A stretch of 64,000 nucleotides of DNA from Lineus longissimus (GCF_910592395.1 NC_088320.1:5270001-5334000); one strand, 5' to 3'; positions 49,601-61,054 are shown, numbered from the stretch's first letter. Notes: generated from the sequence alone by a model not told the origin. Made by a program: numbers and translations.

Positions 49601-52600
49601 CGCAAAATGTCACAAAGTATAAGATAATGAGATTTTAGGTGAGAGTTTATGACAGCTTATTGATTTCGACATCACGTTTACAGGCCCCTCAGAACCAAAT
49701 TCGAACAATTCAGGTCCTCCCAAGATTGGGCCTATTGTGCCGTGAGCCTAATCCCAGAACAGCTAGCCGAGCATTACAATGGGGTATCAGCTTTGGGACA
49801 ATGGGCGGGTCAGATCAAACAATGGACAGTGCGATACATTTGTATGCAAACTGTCTGGCTTCAAAAAGCATCGCGCCTACGGAATGTGAACAAGGTGAAA
49901 TAAATACCAGAGGTCGGGGGAACCCGTCAGGAAGTCACCACTGCACTTCATTATATTTACACCGATAGCCTCCAGGAGAGCCCAGAGCGGTCTAGACATC
50001 CAGGAAGACAAGAGCAATTCGCGGCTATAGCAACGGAATAAACGGCTTCGAGTTCATTATATTTCGTCATGCTTAACGATAAGCCACGAACAAAGCACTG
50101 ACAGCATGCACACACGTCATAAGGCCACTTGAAAATTGAAACGAGTTTCTCGTTCGTGACTGCCCCGATTTTGGCCACTACCCCAAAATACTCATTTACA
50201 CGTTGCCATCAACGTTTTATCGAACTGTACGTGCACACCTCGTGCTGGCAGCAATTCCATTGGAGTATGATTCCGAATGATAAAATAATCTGATTGTTTT
50301 TTCCCCATTTTTTTGTGTGTTGGAGGGGAGCAAGTCCTTAGGGCGTGCACTTGTTGGCTCTGACGTCTACTTTAATAAGAATTAAATTAATAAGTGTCCC
50401 CCCGCCCAATTTTTAGGAAACATTTATTCATTTCTATCATTCCTTCCGCAACATTCAAATCTACCGGTAAGTACATTTCAACCCGGGTCGAAAGTAATTA
50501 AAACTCCAGCCATTCAGTAATTTGCGTGGAAGCCGGCAGGTGACGAATCAAATTCCCGTCGGTTTTTTTACGAGTCTGGCCTACTCAATTTACGAACTTA
50601 TATGGCATCTACTAGAAGAGCCCCAAGAGGAGCTTTTGGTACTGGCTCGTTTACCAGGGTTAGTTGTAAGCTCCTCCACTCGCACGTTTCGGTCATATAA
50701 TATGGCGAGTGAAAGGCCTTGAAGTTCAGGATGCTTTTGGTATGCGTCGTGCAGGTGATTCGCGACGCCACCCAAGGATCGGGACAGAACCGGGGAAAAT
50801 ATCGCGGCCTAAGCCAATCCGATTCAATGGATACAATTTTTTTGTCGACGCGATCATTTTGAGCCAATCACAATTTGTTTGACATGTTTAAATAATTGGG
50901 GCCGATCGCTATTGACCAATCAGAGGCCCTGCACTTGGTTTTACCAAGATAGAAGCGATTCCAATTGAACAAGCTTGCAAATATTGGGACCGGTTATGTT
51001 GACCAATCAGGTGTCGTGATCATGTTTACCAATAATCAGTGAATCAAAAATGTTTAGAATTGAAGAGGGAGACTTTGACAGTACCTCCACGCCAGGAAAA
51101 TTAACGATGACTCTGTCGATTAGAGTTAATATTTGTTGCAATAATCTCCTTCGGTACTGCCCCACTTGTTTTAATCAAAAATGACAATCTTTCGACCGAG
51201 TACCGATTTCCTGTCGCCGTATCCATGGTAGCTAAATAAAATATTGATGTAGTATGTCATCAATAACTACTTAGACGGACAACTTATTGTGTTCGTTATT
51301 TCGTGCATGTTTTAGGTGGAAATATTGTCTTGCACTCTGAGAAATAAAGTATTTTAAGCCTTTGAGAAAGGGTTTTTCGGCTAACGCAAATACCTGTATG
51401 CACTCCGCAGGAAAGACCACTAACGGTTTTTCATTTTGCTAACCTTTACGGGTGCATATTTGCATTGGCCGAAAAATCATTTAAGGTTTTTCAAAAGCTT
51501 AAATACCTTTGGAGGCAGTAGTTAACTACCCTATCACAACGTACATCCTGATCATGAGCTTAAGGATAGTATTACATAGATTTACCAGGTCCTCACCAGG
51601 TTCCACGTAAAATAGACGCTCCTTGTATTATGTAAGCACTGCACTAAAATTTACTGTGATCAAGTTAGTGGGGTTTACTAATAGAATGTCTGATCAGGTA
51701 CATGTAGACAGCGTTGCTCGAAGCAGACCTGCAGGTACAAGGAGATGAGTGCCGCCTCTAAAAACTGCAGATATAGATTAAAATGTCTATTCACGTTTCT
51801 CGCTCGTGTCTCATTAGAGACCGCATTGCTATGCTCGTTCATTGGGAAGTCGGTGTTTAATGGTATCGAATTTCGCTCCGATGAGAATTGTTGTGGTCAC
51901 GAAATGTAAATAGAAGTATTGAACTTGTTATTCATGTTATTCCACCATTATTATTTCTATTGATTTCATTATTTTCCACCACGCGGTTGTTCAAAACAAG
52001 TTAGAGTTACAGTGGCTAACCTGCATGTTTCAACAAGCGGGCCCTAATTCCCGTTGGTACGTAAAGCTGTGGTCACCTCCGCGGGGAAACTCAAGAGACT
52101 CTGCCGGGCCCCAGTGGATATTTATATAGAATTAAGATTTTCCCCCAGCGCGGTAGATGTATACAGTAGCGGATGTATCATTAAAATGTGTCAACCGGAC
52201 CAGCGGTAGGTTTTAATGACCAAATCACTACTGGACCGAGCGTAGTTTTTCCATCGCAGCGACCGGTGAAATGGGATGAGGCTTTGACTCCCAACTGCGC
52301 CCACAGATGGAAGCACTATCAACATGCATGACTCTATTTACCTCTTGAATTTTACCATATGCATATAATAGTACATCGGTAGAGAATAGAAGACCCAAGC
52401 TTTGTTAAACCTCACAGCCGCAACAAGTGTTTTTAAACTGATGCAGCATTTACTGGGAGCTTTTAATGGTTAATACGGTTAATGGTACGCCATGCGGTGA
52501 CCATGGTAACCGGATTAAACAAAACATCGCTCTTTTCCCGTTCCTTCGGTTCTTGATAATTGCCTTGGCTGTTGCCCTCGGACCAACTTGTGGTATATCG

Positions 52601-55600
52601 ATTCATCGCATGATCCAGGTCTCTCAATATAAGGGCATGTCTAATAGTAAGAAAAGGACAATTAGCGATTCAGAAACCAATAATTGGTAACATCCGGTAC
52701 AGATCACGTGACACCATCTCGTAACACGTGTAATATTTCCTGCGTTAGTGTTTAAAAGATCGGTAAAGTGGTTAAAAAACTGAAAGACCACGACCCTAAA
52801 AACCATTGTCAATAAAATGGTGCGTTTCGGGGGGCTCCTCGGGACACATAAAATGGACGTGCTGTCACGGTAGGTGGACATTAACTGTTTTCCCCAAGAA
52901 CAGAAAGATACATGCACTCATAAGAATTTTAAGCGATATTTCCAAGATTAGTTTTCTGATTTCAGATTCCAAAAAGGGAAGCAAGACCCGAAAGTCTCGA
53001 CACTGAAAACCACTATTCAGATGTCGGACTGCGTATTGGGAAGCCCCTAAAAATAAATTGGATGAAACACTGCGAAAAACGCCGGATACCAACTGATGTC
53101 CTTCAGAAGAGAACAAAACATTCGGTATTGAATCGTCAGGGAGATTACCATGACTACTTCTTTCTATTTTTAGACTAAAAAAAGGGAAGCAAGACTTAAA
53201 GACCCAAGCCTGAAAACCACTTACAATATGGCTGCCTATCGGAGAAGTTCCTCGCTGAGCAAGTGGGACGAACTACTAGCGCTGCGGGAGAAGTTGAAAC
53301 TAGACCAAACTGCCGACTTGGAGAAGGACAAAGCAAATGACGACTCTGCGGAATCTGGCTCGCAGGTATGAAAATTAATGATGACAATATTATTGTTTTT
53401 TTATTATTTTGGTGTCAGCTGTTGACGATAGAACGAGTCATTCTCTTCAGTAAATCAATGCAACATTCCATGCTACTATCATATATTCAGCCATTGTGGG
53501 ATCTAGTTTTAAAGGGAGACTATGGGTAGAAGCCAGGTAGGTCATATTAAGTTACACGAAGTTGTCAATAGGGGTCTCTCCTATCTCACCGTACATTAGA
53601 AATATACGTGGTTGTACGAGGAATATATTTATCAATATATCAAACAGGACCAGTCCCTGAACTGAACAGAAGACCAATTAGACCTCAACTTCCTGCATGT
53701 AGTTCTCATTTAACAAATTACATCATTCCAGGCTCACAGTATGGCCAGGGGCGGGACCAGTACGTCGAGAAGCGAAGACAGCCGCGACCGCGATAAAAAC
53801 TCGGACAGTACAAGTAACTCCACATGGGGAAAGAGCGGGGGTAATCACTCATTCAGGATGGCAGGCATTGCCGAGCAGATAATGACGGGGAGAAACATTG
53901 ACCCGAAAAAATGGGAGAGCATGTCAAAGCCGCAGAAATTGCGTATCATTGCTTCGGAGAGGAGGCGGGAGGCGGAGGAAGTAAACAACCAGCAGAGAGA
54001 CATATCCGAGTTAAAGAGGCGACTTCATAAAAAGAAGAATGCGAAACGCGTGTTTAATTTGGCCGATATGATAAAGGTGCAGAGGCAAATGGTGAGTAAG
54101 GGATTAATTAGCGGGGATGGTTGGCTGCCACTGAAACTGAATCGGTAAGACTGGAAAGGAAGGAAGATGGACCCGCTGCTAAACTTCGCACATAATTCGC
54201 CAAACAACTTATGAAGTATATATGGGAAAAATATTGTCGAGTTTGAATCGATTACCGTCATCATAGTGCGTATGGTATTTACGTGGTCAGATGCTCGAAT
54301 ACAATATTGAATACTGTTGCGGATGGTTTATTGCAAGCAATACAAGTGGAATGACAGCCGCAATTGTGTTCAGATGGCATCACTAAAGCCTTCCAATGGA
54401 CCTGGCATATCCATTGTCGATTACGAAAAAACCCATGGTTTACCAATAAGAATGAAACCAAAGCTTTGCGCACCACTAAAATTATTTGACATCCACGCCT
54501 GTTTCGGAAACGGGTTCGGAAATTTGGGGAAGGCAGCGAATAGATATCGCCAAAATCATAACATGATATACGCGAAGAACACATGTATCATATTTCAAAG
54601 TCGGGACGTGACCTGGGACAGCACAGTATATAGAATTTTAAACCCTAGAACTTCTCTACCAGACCTTCTTTTCGTCAGAAAGGATGGTTGGTGTCCTTCT
54701 GCAGTTGCTTTAAAAGTATTAAGATTTTTATCAGGAGGCCGAAAACAGAAGAACAGAACCTCCATTAAACGGGCAAATGAATATTCCTCCGTAGAGTGAA
54801 CGCACGTAGTGAGTAGAACACGTGTTTGGTAACGTCCGATCAGTGCGGTGTACATGTATGTACATTATGTCATGCGTGAGTGTTCGCTGCGAATTTTGAT
54901 CAATGTTGCGGTGGTGGTTAATGGTATTGTTGGTCTGTCTGTATCGCGCATAAGGCCCTTGTCTTTATATTTGTATTCAAATGTACAAGTGTGCTTGCAG
55001 CAAATGCTTATAATATCATCGCAGTTTAAATATGTAACGTGTGTCCGTGAAGATATATATGTCATTTATTTCTAATAATCAGCACCATCGTGTTTTTCCC
55101 AGAATGGCTGTCACTGCGACTATTATACATGTAGAATTTAGATTTATTCAAAAAATTACAATAGTCTCACACGACCGGCTCATTGCAGGAGAGTAAAAAA
55201 GACAGATACATTGTAGTTTCTTGCCATTATGAGCACTGTCACTTGGATTATGATCCACGTGGTATTATCACGTGATCGAGGCAAGAATAAACGATCGCCA
55301 CCATTTTGAAATCCAAGATGGCTGACAGGCTGTTCAGACGGCACACTTTCCTGATGCAAGACGACACTTCAATTATAATCTATCTACACAACGGGAATAT
55401 TGAAATGTGTATTCAGTACCTATTTACTAATATGATTGAAATTCTTAATCGATATAAAGATAGGCGAAGGTCCCACTAGATATGAATCACATTACCTGCT
55501 TGGATGAAAATATTAAAAGGAACTTGACATCTCAACATTAATGACTATAACGCCAGTTCCATTCAAGGCGTCTAAACCCGAACTTATTATCATTATTTGA

Positions 55601-58600
55601 ATCGTATCGCTCGTTGGTCAATATTTGTTAATGTAAAACCTCGCGCGCTCTAACTGTCATTGTAATTTGAATGTTCGTTCGATATAAAGTGACATTTATA
55701 ATTCATAGCGTGTCAACTTGACTATACTAACCAATTATCCGCAGTGCAACATGTTGTCAAGCTGTAGCCTATATGTCTGATTTTGTGCCGAGAGTGCGAC
55801 TATAGCAATTAGGTTGAAATTTGAAAGCTCAGGATGTTCTGGTCCACCGTGGGCGGGTGAAGTGTCCATTAGCAGTAGCCTGTTAAACCAGAATAGATAA
55901 AATACGTGTGGACTATACGACGCATAGTTCAGTCTAAACCTGTGGACCAGCCATTGGGAGTGGAGTAGAAAATTTGAGGTAGGACCAATTTTAGTCATTT
56001 CGCAACTTAAGTCAAACTTACAGAAAAATAGAAGCCTGTATTTCGCGCATGGATATCGTATTTACGAAGAACTTCTCGTTAACTTTGCCAGAGGGGAAAA
56101 TCTCAAACTCCATGTCATTTCCGAATGTTCGACTTCCAGTTGTTTGGCACAATCGGAAATGCCAACTTCATTTCACCGATGTAATCACAATAAATGAGCC
56201 AATAAGAAAACGTCATTTTGGGCCGACCTCTGTCAAATATTCTGAAGTGAATTGGGTAGCAGCGTGAAGACAGTGCTCCATTGTTGCTGGTTCGTGTCGT
56301 ATCGGTTGCAAAAGATTGCCCACAATTTCATTCCAAGAAGAAACTGGAGACACGTTTTTCACTAAATTTCGAAGAGGGGTGTTGTCGTTGTTTAACGATA
56401 CCTACTCGGAAAACAAAATGTGTTGCCCAAACATAAACACATGAATTGACGCTCTTTCTGATGGGTTGAGGAATAACACTACTTGCATGAAGCAAATCTA
56501 TCGGATTATTAGGAATTGTGACTATATCATAATGTACATGTACATGGCAACCATGGCCATCATTAATAGGATTGTTCATTAACCACTGGTTAAGCGCGTA
56601 GGCTGCGTCAGCGGTTTACAGTCCAAGACTACTTTTGAATTAAAACTTAAGTGTTGACGTGCCGTCCAGCAGAGAGTTTTCGCAAATCACCCGAAACCGT
56701 AACGTGAACGCCTATCCCATTGTTATGTTAGACATAATAATAGGCAGCTACAAGTGTCTGCCGACGCTGTTATGCTTGGTTATACGACTTACAGCTGCCC
56801 CGTTATTTATGTAGGCTACTAGTAAACAGGGCCGGGGTACAGATCTTGACAAACATGGCAAAAGGAAGGTCTTGGCACAATCCTTCCCGTCAATTCGGCA
56901 GCTACAGCGACAATAAAAACATCCTTTTAAATGTGTACTATAACAGCTGTTTTCTGATGATGAAATAGTACGACGCTACAATTGTACTGGGGCAATCATT
57001 TTACCACTTACCTTCCATACATTGTATATCCACCAGCAAAACATGCACCACCAACCATCTCTTCGCTGTAATCTGATTACGGTTTTAATTATGCAATTAA
57101 TAGTCATTCGTTATCATTTTATACATGTTCTCAAAAAGTTTCAACCGTTTGCAGGATAATCATGCTGATATTGTGCCGCGGCCCACGAACGTTGGCCTAG
57201 ACAGTGGCTACACCTCCCCGAGCACCGGCAGCCCCCTCGTAAACAGTGATCCGCAGGTTGAAGAGGCGGCCAAGAACGAGGAAGGTATGGGCGTTTTACC
57301 GACCGTAATAAAATAATGGACCTGAGTTCAAAAAAATTCCTGAAAACGAAAATTGAGATTTAGTTTGATATAACCAGCCGTCAACAAAAGATGTTGGTCT
57401 CCCTTTCTCTATTGCCACTCAACCTGGTGATAAAATTGGTCAATGATGTCGATTCTTGAATAGCTGTTTCCTTTCCTTCTATTTCAGCGAGAAGAACATT
57501 ACATCATTGGAACAGTCGCGGGGCCGCAGTAAAGACCCTTAGCTTCGAAGAAACCCGACGAGAAAGGCAGCAGGCGGGCTCACGAGAAGTGGATGTGCCA
57601 GGCAGGGATCCAAGGACCAATCGACAAGAGATAACAGAGGAAAGGACGGTTGCTAGCAAGTGGCAACGACAGGTTGTGAGCAAAGAAGGAACTGGTATTG
57701 GAGAAGGAGGGGCAAGTAAGGGCAACAGGAACGAATTTGTTGTGAAGGCAGATGTGATAGTCTCCGCAACAGGGGCAAGCGGGGACACTGTTATTAATTC
57801 ACAACAGGGGCGAAGTGGGAATACTTCGGTAAGCTTGGAAAAGAACCGGAGTGATACAAAACTTGTAAAAACCGAAATAAATTCACGTGTTGATGAAAAT
57901 AGTGTGCATTCTGCTGAGACTTCCAAATCTGTGATAGCCAATACAAATACCGGTAATGAGATTGTACCTGAATCGAAAGTTAAAAAGGATAATAGGACTG
58001 TAGGGGAAAGCGAGGTCGGTAAGGAAGGCAGACAAAAATGTGATGAAAGTGAGAAAACTGCTGACAGCAGAAGTAGTAAAAAGGTAGAAAAAACAGCTGA
58101 AAACAAAGGTGGTGAAAAAGTTGAAAAGAGTACAAGTAAGCTTTTAGGCTCGGTTGTGAAAAAGGGGTCCAAAATGGCAGATAGAGAAGACAATGAAAAG
58201 GATCCACAGGAGAAGAAGGAAAAAGAACCTGAAAAGGAATCTGAAAAAGAATCTGAAAAGAAGGAAGAAGAAAAACCAAAGACACCAGAAAAGGAGGAAG
58301 AAAAAGGCAAGGAAGCGAACGAACTGGAAAAGGAACGAACGCCGTCACCGGAACTGGAAAGAGAAGCAACACCAGCAGCAGAGAACGATCCTGAACCAGA
58401 AAAATCCCCATCGTCAGAACCGAAAAAAGAAGCCGAGACTGCACCACCAAAACCGAACGAGGAACAAAAAAAAGAAGAATCACCAAGCGAAGGAGAGAAG
58501 GAGCCTAAACCGACAGAGGAGGCACCAGTGGTTGAAACAGGGCCCCAGGAAGGGGTAGACACACTAGAGACTGAGGGAGACGATGATTCCGAGGAGGACG

Positions 58601-58863
58601 ACGAAGAGGCTCAAGAGTTGCAAACTAAAAAAGAGCGACAGGATAAAATAGATAGTACGTTATCGGCGTTAGACGCTTTAATAGACAACCAACTTAATAG
58701 TGTGCTTGGGCGGCCACAGACTAGTGACAATGGGCCTGTGATACCAAAGGAAAAGTTAGATGAACTACTGAATGGAGAGTTTAGTCAGGCTTTAGACAGA
58801 TATTTGCAAGGGAAGTCGGATGGGACAGACCTTATGGACAAGTGTCTTGAAGTTTTAGGTTGA
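46632..58863 (+). CDS. Unrecognised 724-aa Lys/Glu-rich coiled-coil protein, six exons
   Basis: A new gene model. Exons: 46632-46700 (acceptor at 46610; ATG in-frame with upstream codons), 49467-49514, 53174-53365, 53732-54091, 57155-57284 and 57488-58863. All borders are AG/GT and phases are 0,0,0,0,1, joining to one 724-residue frame with no stop. The N-terminal third is basic and helical: MSKTAENIPLLERIISRRQE, EKEDARKAKAARREER, KKREARLKDPSLKTTY, KWDELLALREKLKLD. The middle has a Ser/Arg-rich linker, then FRMAGIAEQIMTGRNIDPKKW and a helical ERRREAEEV...LKRRLHKKK. The last exon holds a ~200-residue E/K/P repeat-like low-complexity region (about 580-680). It ends with a compact ordered tail, STLSALDALIDNQLNSVLG ... 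DKCLEVLG. No signal peptide or membrane helix. No family recognised. An upstream start or 5' UTR exon is possible. Confidence 0.7.
49467..49745 (+). CDS. Possible short isoform of the Lys/Glu-rich gene (66 aa)
   Basis: If exon 2 reads through the gtaagt to a second donor (gtgagg at 49537), it gains VSSVPIPG in phase 1. An exon beginning at 49684, after tttacag, then continues PSEPNSNNSGPPKIGPIVP and stops at 49743-49745. The phases agree and the joined text is Pro/Ser-rich. Preceded by exon 1, this would be a 66-residue product. It competes with the long isoform for the exon 2 donor. Splicing evidence is by eye only. Confidence 0.3.
51356..51500. mobile_element. 145-bp foldback element, family D
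   Basis: The left end, aagcctttgagaaagggttt then ttcggctaacgcaaata, pairs with the right end, whose reverse complement starts aagcttttgaaaaacctt and continues tttttcggccaatgcaaata. The centre is short and has no ORF. It is in intron 2 of the Lys/Glu-rich gene. Confidence 0.75.
52966..53173 (+). pseudogene. Duplicated copy of the third exon of the Lys/Glu-rich gene
   Basis: After a good acceptor (tttctgatttcag) the sequence reads IPKREARPESLDTENHY, parallel to TKKREARLKDPSLKTTYN at 53174. At DNA level both begin aaaaagggaagcaagac and share ctgaaaaccact. The frame is phase 0 and stays open to a TAA at 53176, but I see no strong donor. It may be a decayed or an alternative exon. Confidence 0.5.
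54317..54799 (+). CDS. Unrecognised open frame inside an intron (160 codons)
   Basis: An uninterrupted frame between exons 4 and 5 of the Lys/Glu-rich gene. It has mixed composition with several Cys and a basic C-terminus (GGRKQKNRTSIKRANE). No motif, signal peptide or splice support. It may be chance. Confidence 0.15.
   Translation: MRMVYCKQYKWNDSRNCVQMASLKPSNGPGISIVDYEKTHGLPIRMKPKLCAPLKLFDIHACFGNGFGNLGKAANRYRQNHNMIYAKNTCIIFQSRDVTWDSTVYRILNPRTSLPDLLFVRKDGWCPSAVALKVLRFLSGGRKQKNRTSIKRANEYSSVE
55256..55322 (+). promoter_or_regulatory. Promoter-like motif cluster (two E-boxes and a YY1 motif)
   Basis: CACGTG at 55256, the palindrome TCACGTGA at 55268-55275 and CCAAGATGGC at 55313-55322 lie within 70 bp, in intron 4 of the Lys/Glu-rich gene. 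The ATG in the last motif opens a 53-codon frame (55318-55479, MADRLFRRHTFLMQ...). This could be an internal promoter with a short product. Inference only. Confidence 0.3.
56670..56725. mobile_element. Single arm of foldback family C
   Basis: The run gagagttttcgcaaatcacc followed by aacgtgaacgcctatcccat matches the arms of the 23408-23537 element. The other half is absent. Confidence 0.65.
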
Positions 58864-59641
58864 GGGATAAATTTGTAACTCACACCTCCTATGTGCTGAA
58901 CGCCAAGCTGTACTGAAAAAAGACTTCCCTCCAAGTAAGGACCGAACTCGAATGGCCAAGGATGATATATCAGAACTTCAGGTGAAGGCTCGTAAACGCG
59001 AATCAGCTTTTCGTCTGCCGTCATGCCTCTTGACGGACTCAAGTACTAAATACAATGTGTAGCCTTTTTGTCAAGTTAGCGCCAATGACGTCACTAATGG
59101 CGAAATTTGAGGCTACGTACATTACATACATGCCAGCATGTCTACTACACATGCTTCGTTGCCATGCTGGCCCGCATGATAGCCGACTGAGAAATGTTGT
59201 GAAGCATCAAAAGCCTGACCCAAATAGCCTTTATTGTGGCAATGTCGACTGCTCTGTTCGGCTGATTCTTTACTGAGTCAGTAAATCGATCACCGAATCA
59301 ATCCAGCGCACCCATGCATGTAGCATCTTTCTTCTTCCTTTCGTTTTTACCTTACTGGTAAACCGAGTATGGACCAATTCCACACCAGCCGTCTTTCTTA
59401 TAGGAGGAGGCAGACCAGAATAATATTGCCGACTCGCTTCAGTTCTGGTTTTCAGCCCATCTGCAGGCCAGAATCCGCCACAGGGCTCTATTTCTATTTC
59501 TATTTCATTTCTATTTCATTTGTTATTTCTTGTCAGCCAACAGTGCCACAATTCCTTTGCCGAGGCAGTTCCATATTAAGTCTCATTGCCAAATTTAGCA
59601 TGCAGTGCTATATCGGTCACCAATACCCAAAAATATAAGTG
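58864..59641. other. Downstream of the Lys/Glu-rich gene, no gene seen
   Basis: No canonical polyadenylation signal lies just after the stop; an AATAAA occurs near 59806. A ctatttctatttc simple repeat is at about 59490-59530. Confidence 0.4.
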
Positions 59642-59736
59642 TCTACAGGGTGGCCCATAATTATTTTCCCTCCCACAATGGATACGCAATAGAATTCTAT
59701 TGTCCAAAGGAAAATAATTCTTGGCCATCCTGTAGA
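59642..59736. mobile_element. 95-bp mariner-like MITE
   Basis: Terminal inverted repeats of 28 bp: left tctacagggtggcccataat, and the right end reads tctacaggatggccaagaat as reverse complement. Both run on to tattttcc. TACAGGGTGGCCC resembles the TACAGGGTGTCCC ends of mariner-class elements. No internal coding. Confidence 0.75.
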
Positions 59737-60165
59737 GTCTACAGCGAGTGCCATAAAGTACCCACTACTGATCCCAGTGCCATAATATGTACTGTGCTTG
59801 TATTGAATAAATATATAACTTTTTCAGAAAATAATTTTGTTATCTTGATGCCATGTTATTCAGCTTTGCATAAGAGACGACACCGCCATTTGAACAATCA
59901 TGAGGTTGGGGGCAACCAGTTATCGATTAGGGGAACATCTTTTTTAGTAATGGGCATTTTATTTGGAATTGTAAAGAAAAATACACTTCTAAGGGCATTT
60001 TTTCAGCCTATGCTTCTTGCTTGCAGTTCATCAACTGATTTATTGGCATTGCATCTGGCAGAAATTTTCTGAAATCTTGGATTTTCAGATTTAGGTCAAT
60101 TTAACTCGAACTGTAGGTAGTTGATGACCTTTTTAAATGATGGTGTTACCTCACAAGTACATGTA

Positions 60166-60343
60166 CAGTAGAACCTCCCTTAGCGGACACCTCTCTAATA
60201 AGGACACCCTCTCTATTAAGGACACTGGTTTTGGTCCCAAATTGGTTGTTACCATTCAATTTTACCTCTCTAATCAGGACACCTCTCTATTAAGGACAGT
60301 ACTTTTCAGTCCCAAGGGTGTCCTTAATAGAGAGGTTCTACTG
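60166..60343. mobile_element. 178-bp pogo/Tigger-like MITE (intact copy 2)
   Basis: Ends cagtagaacctcccttagcg and (reverse complement) cagtagaacctctctattaa, flanked by TA on both sides (60164-60165 and 60344-60345). The sub-terminal ggacacctctctattaagga motif repeats inside. The CAGTAGAACCTC end and TA target site are those of pogo/Tigger-type elements. A degraded relative lies at 7345-7509. Confidence 0.9.
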
Positions 60344-60369
60344 TATATTGTGATATGTTTAAAGTATCC

Positions 60370-60469
60370 AACTCATCAGGAGCCACCAATGACCAACTTG
60401 AATCCTATCTATTGTGATGGGGCAATACAATTATTTTATCTGTTTTTCTAATGTGGCTCCTGATGAGTT
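60370..60469. repeat. 17-bp perfect inverted repeat, 66-bp spacer
   Basis: Arms aactcatcaggagccac (60370-60386) and its exact complement (60453-60469). Possibly another tiny foldback element. It lies just right of the pogo-like MITE. Confidence 0.75.
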
Positions 60470-60707
60470 CAAGTCCTTAAATGTAATTGCATTATATCCG
60501 CTTTTCTTATCTGGGCTGCACGTACACCTATCCTTCCATCTGCTCCTGCTCATAGCTTACCTTCAGCATGAAATTATTCTGTCCTAAAAATAAGGCCACC
60601 AACAGAATGCATTTCATTCCGATTTGCCAAAACGTCTCCTCTGGGTCTCTGCAAATCAAAAAAAGTATAGGTTGTGGTAATCATTGCCAAATGTTTCACC
60701 TCATGAG

Positions 60708-61054
60708 GAATCCAGAACATGCCTTGCATCCCAGAACCAGGCCTACTTGGTGGCTGAACCGGAGAAATCCTCCTCACTGGCTTGCGAGACCAAGGCCTAC
60801 AGATTCCAAATGGTCGAATTAGCAATTTTCTTCATTTTCTTCCATCTATCTATCCCTGACTTCTGCTTTCTTTCTCTTTCTTTCTCTTTCCTTTTCTTAC
60901 TTCCCAAATCAAGTTTGACCAGGAGACCAACAAGCAGACGGCTATAGAGGTCAGGACACAGACAGAGGTCAAGGTCAGATCTATAGAGGTCATGGAGGTG
61001 AAGGTCAGATCTTGGAAGAGCACCGAAGAACCAGAAACTCTGGAAGATTCTTGA
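60708..61054 (+). CDS. Two weak candidate 3' exons of an unidentified gene
   Basis: Segment 60708-60812 (ESRTCLASQNQAYLVAEPEK...) could join 60914-61054 (FDQETNKQTAIEVRTQTEVK ... PETLEDS, stop). Both are phase 0, and the long CT-rich tract at 60855-60905 would suit an acceptor. The donor (ATG|gtcgaa) is poor. An AATAAA follows at 61209-61214. No homolog recognised. The repetitive EVKVRS text may simply reflect the AGGTCA repeats. Confidence 0.22.
60948..61007 (+). promoter_or_regulatory. Cluster of six AGGTCA-type nuclear-receptor half-sites
   Basis: Half-sites start at 60948, 60966, 60972, 60987, 60996 (AGGTGA) and 61002. Pairs 60966/60972 and 60996/61002 are direct repeats without spacing and 30 bp apart, so part of the cluster is a 30-bp duplication. 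AAGGTCA is the form bound by monomeric orphan receptors such as ERR, ROR or SF-1. Function is inferred. Confidence 0.4.

Noticed and set aside
49639-49968. A 109-codon frame, and another frame across 49690-49890 with plausible-looking protein text
   Set aside because: Neither is in the phase of the neighbouring exons and neither shows a known motif. The third frame gives a better phase match as a short terminal exon.
58193-58558. A 121-codon Lys/Arg-rich frame on the plus strand
   Set aside because: It is a +1-frame shadow of the same low-complexity exon.
57504-58562. A 352-codon Ser/Phe-rich frame on the minus strand
   Set aside because: It is the antisense shadow of the E/K/P-rich last exon of the plus-strand gene, where GAA/AAG codons read as TTC/CTT. 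The plus strand has the splice support.
59605-60072. A 155-codon frame
   Set aside because: It begins inside the mariner-like MITE and AT-rich sequence, has no motif, and is probably chance.
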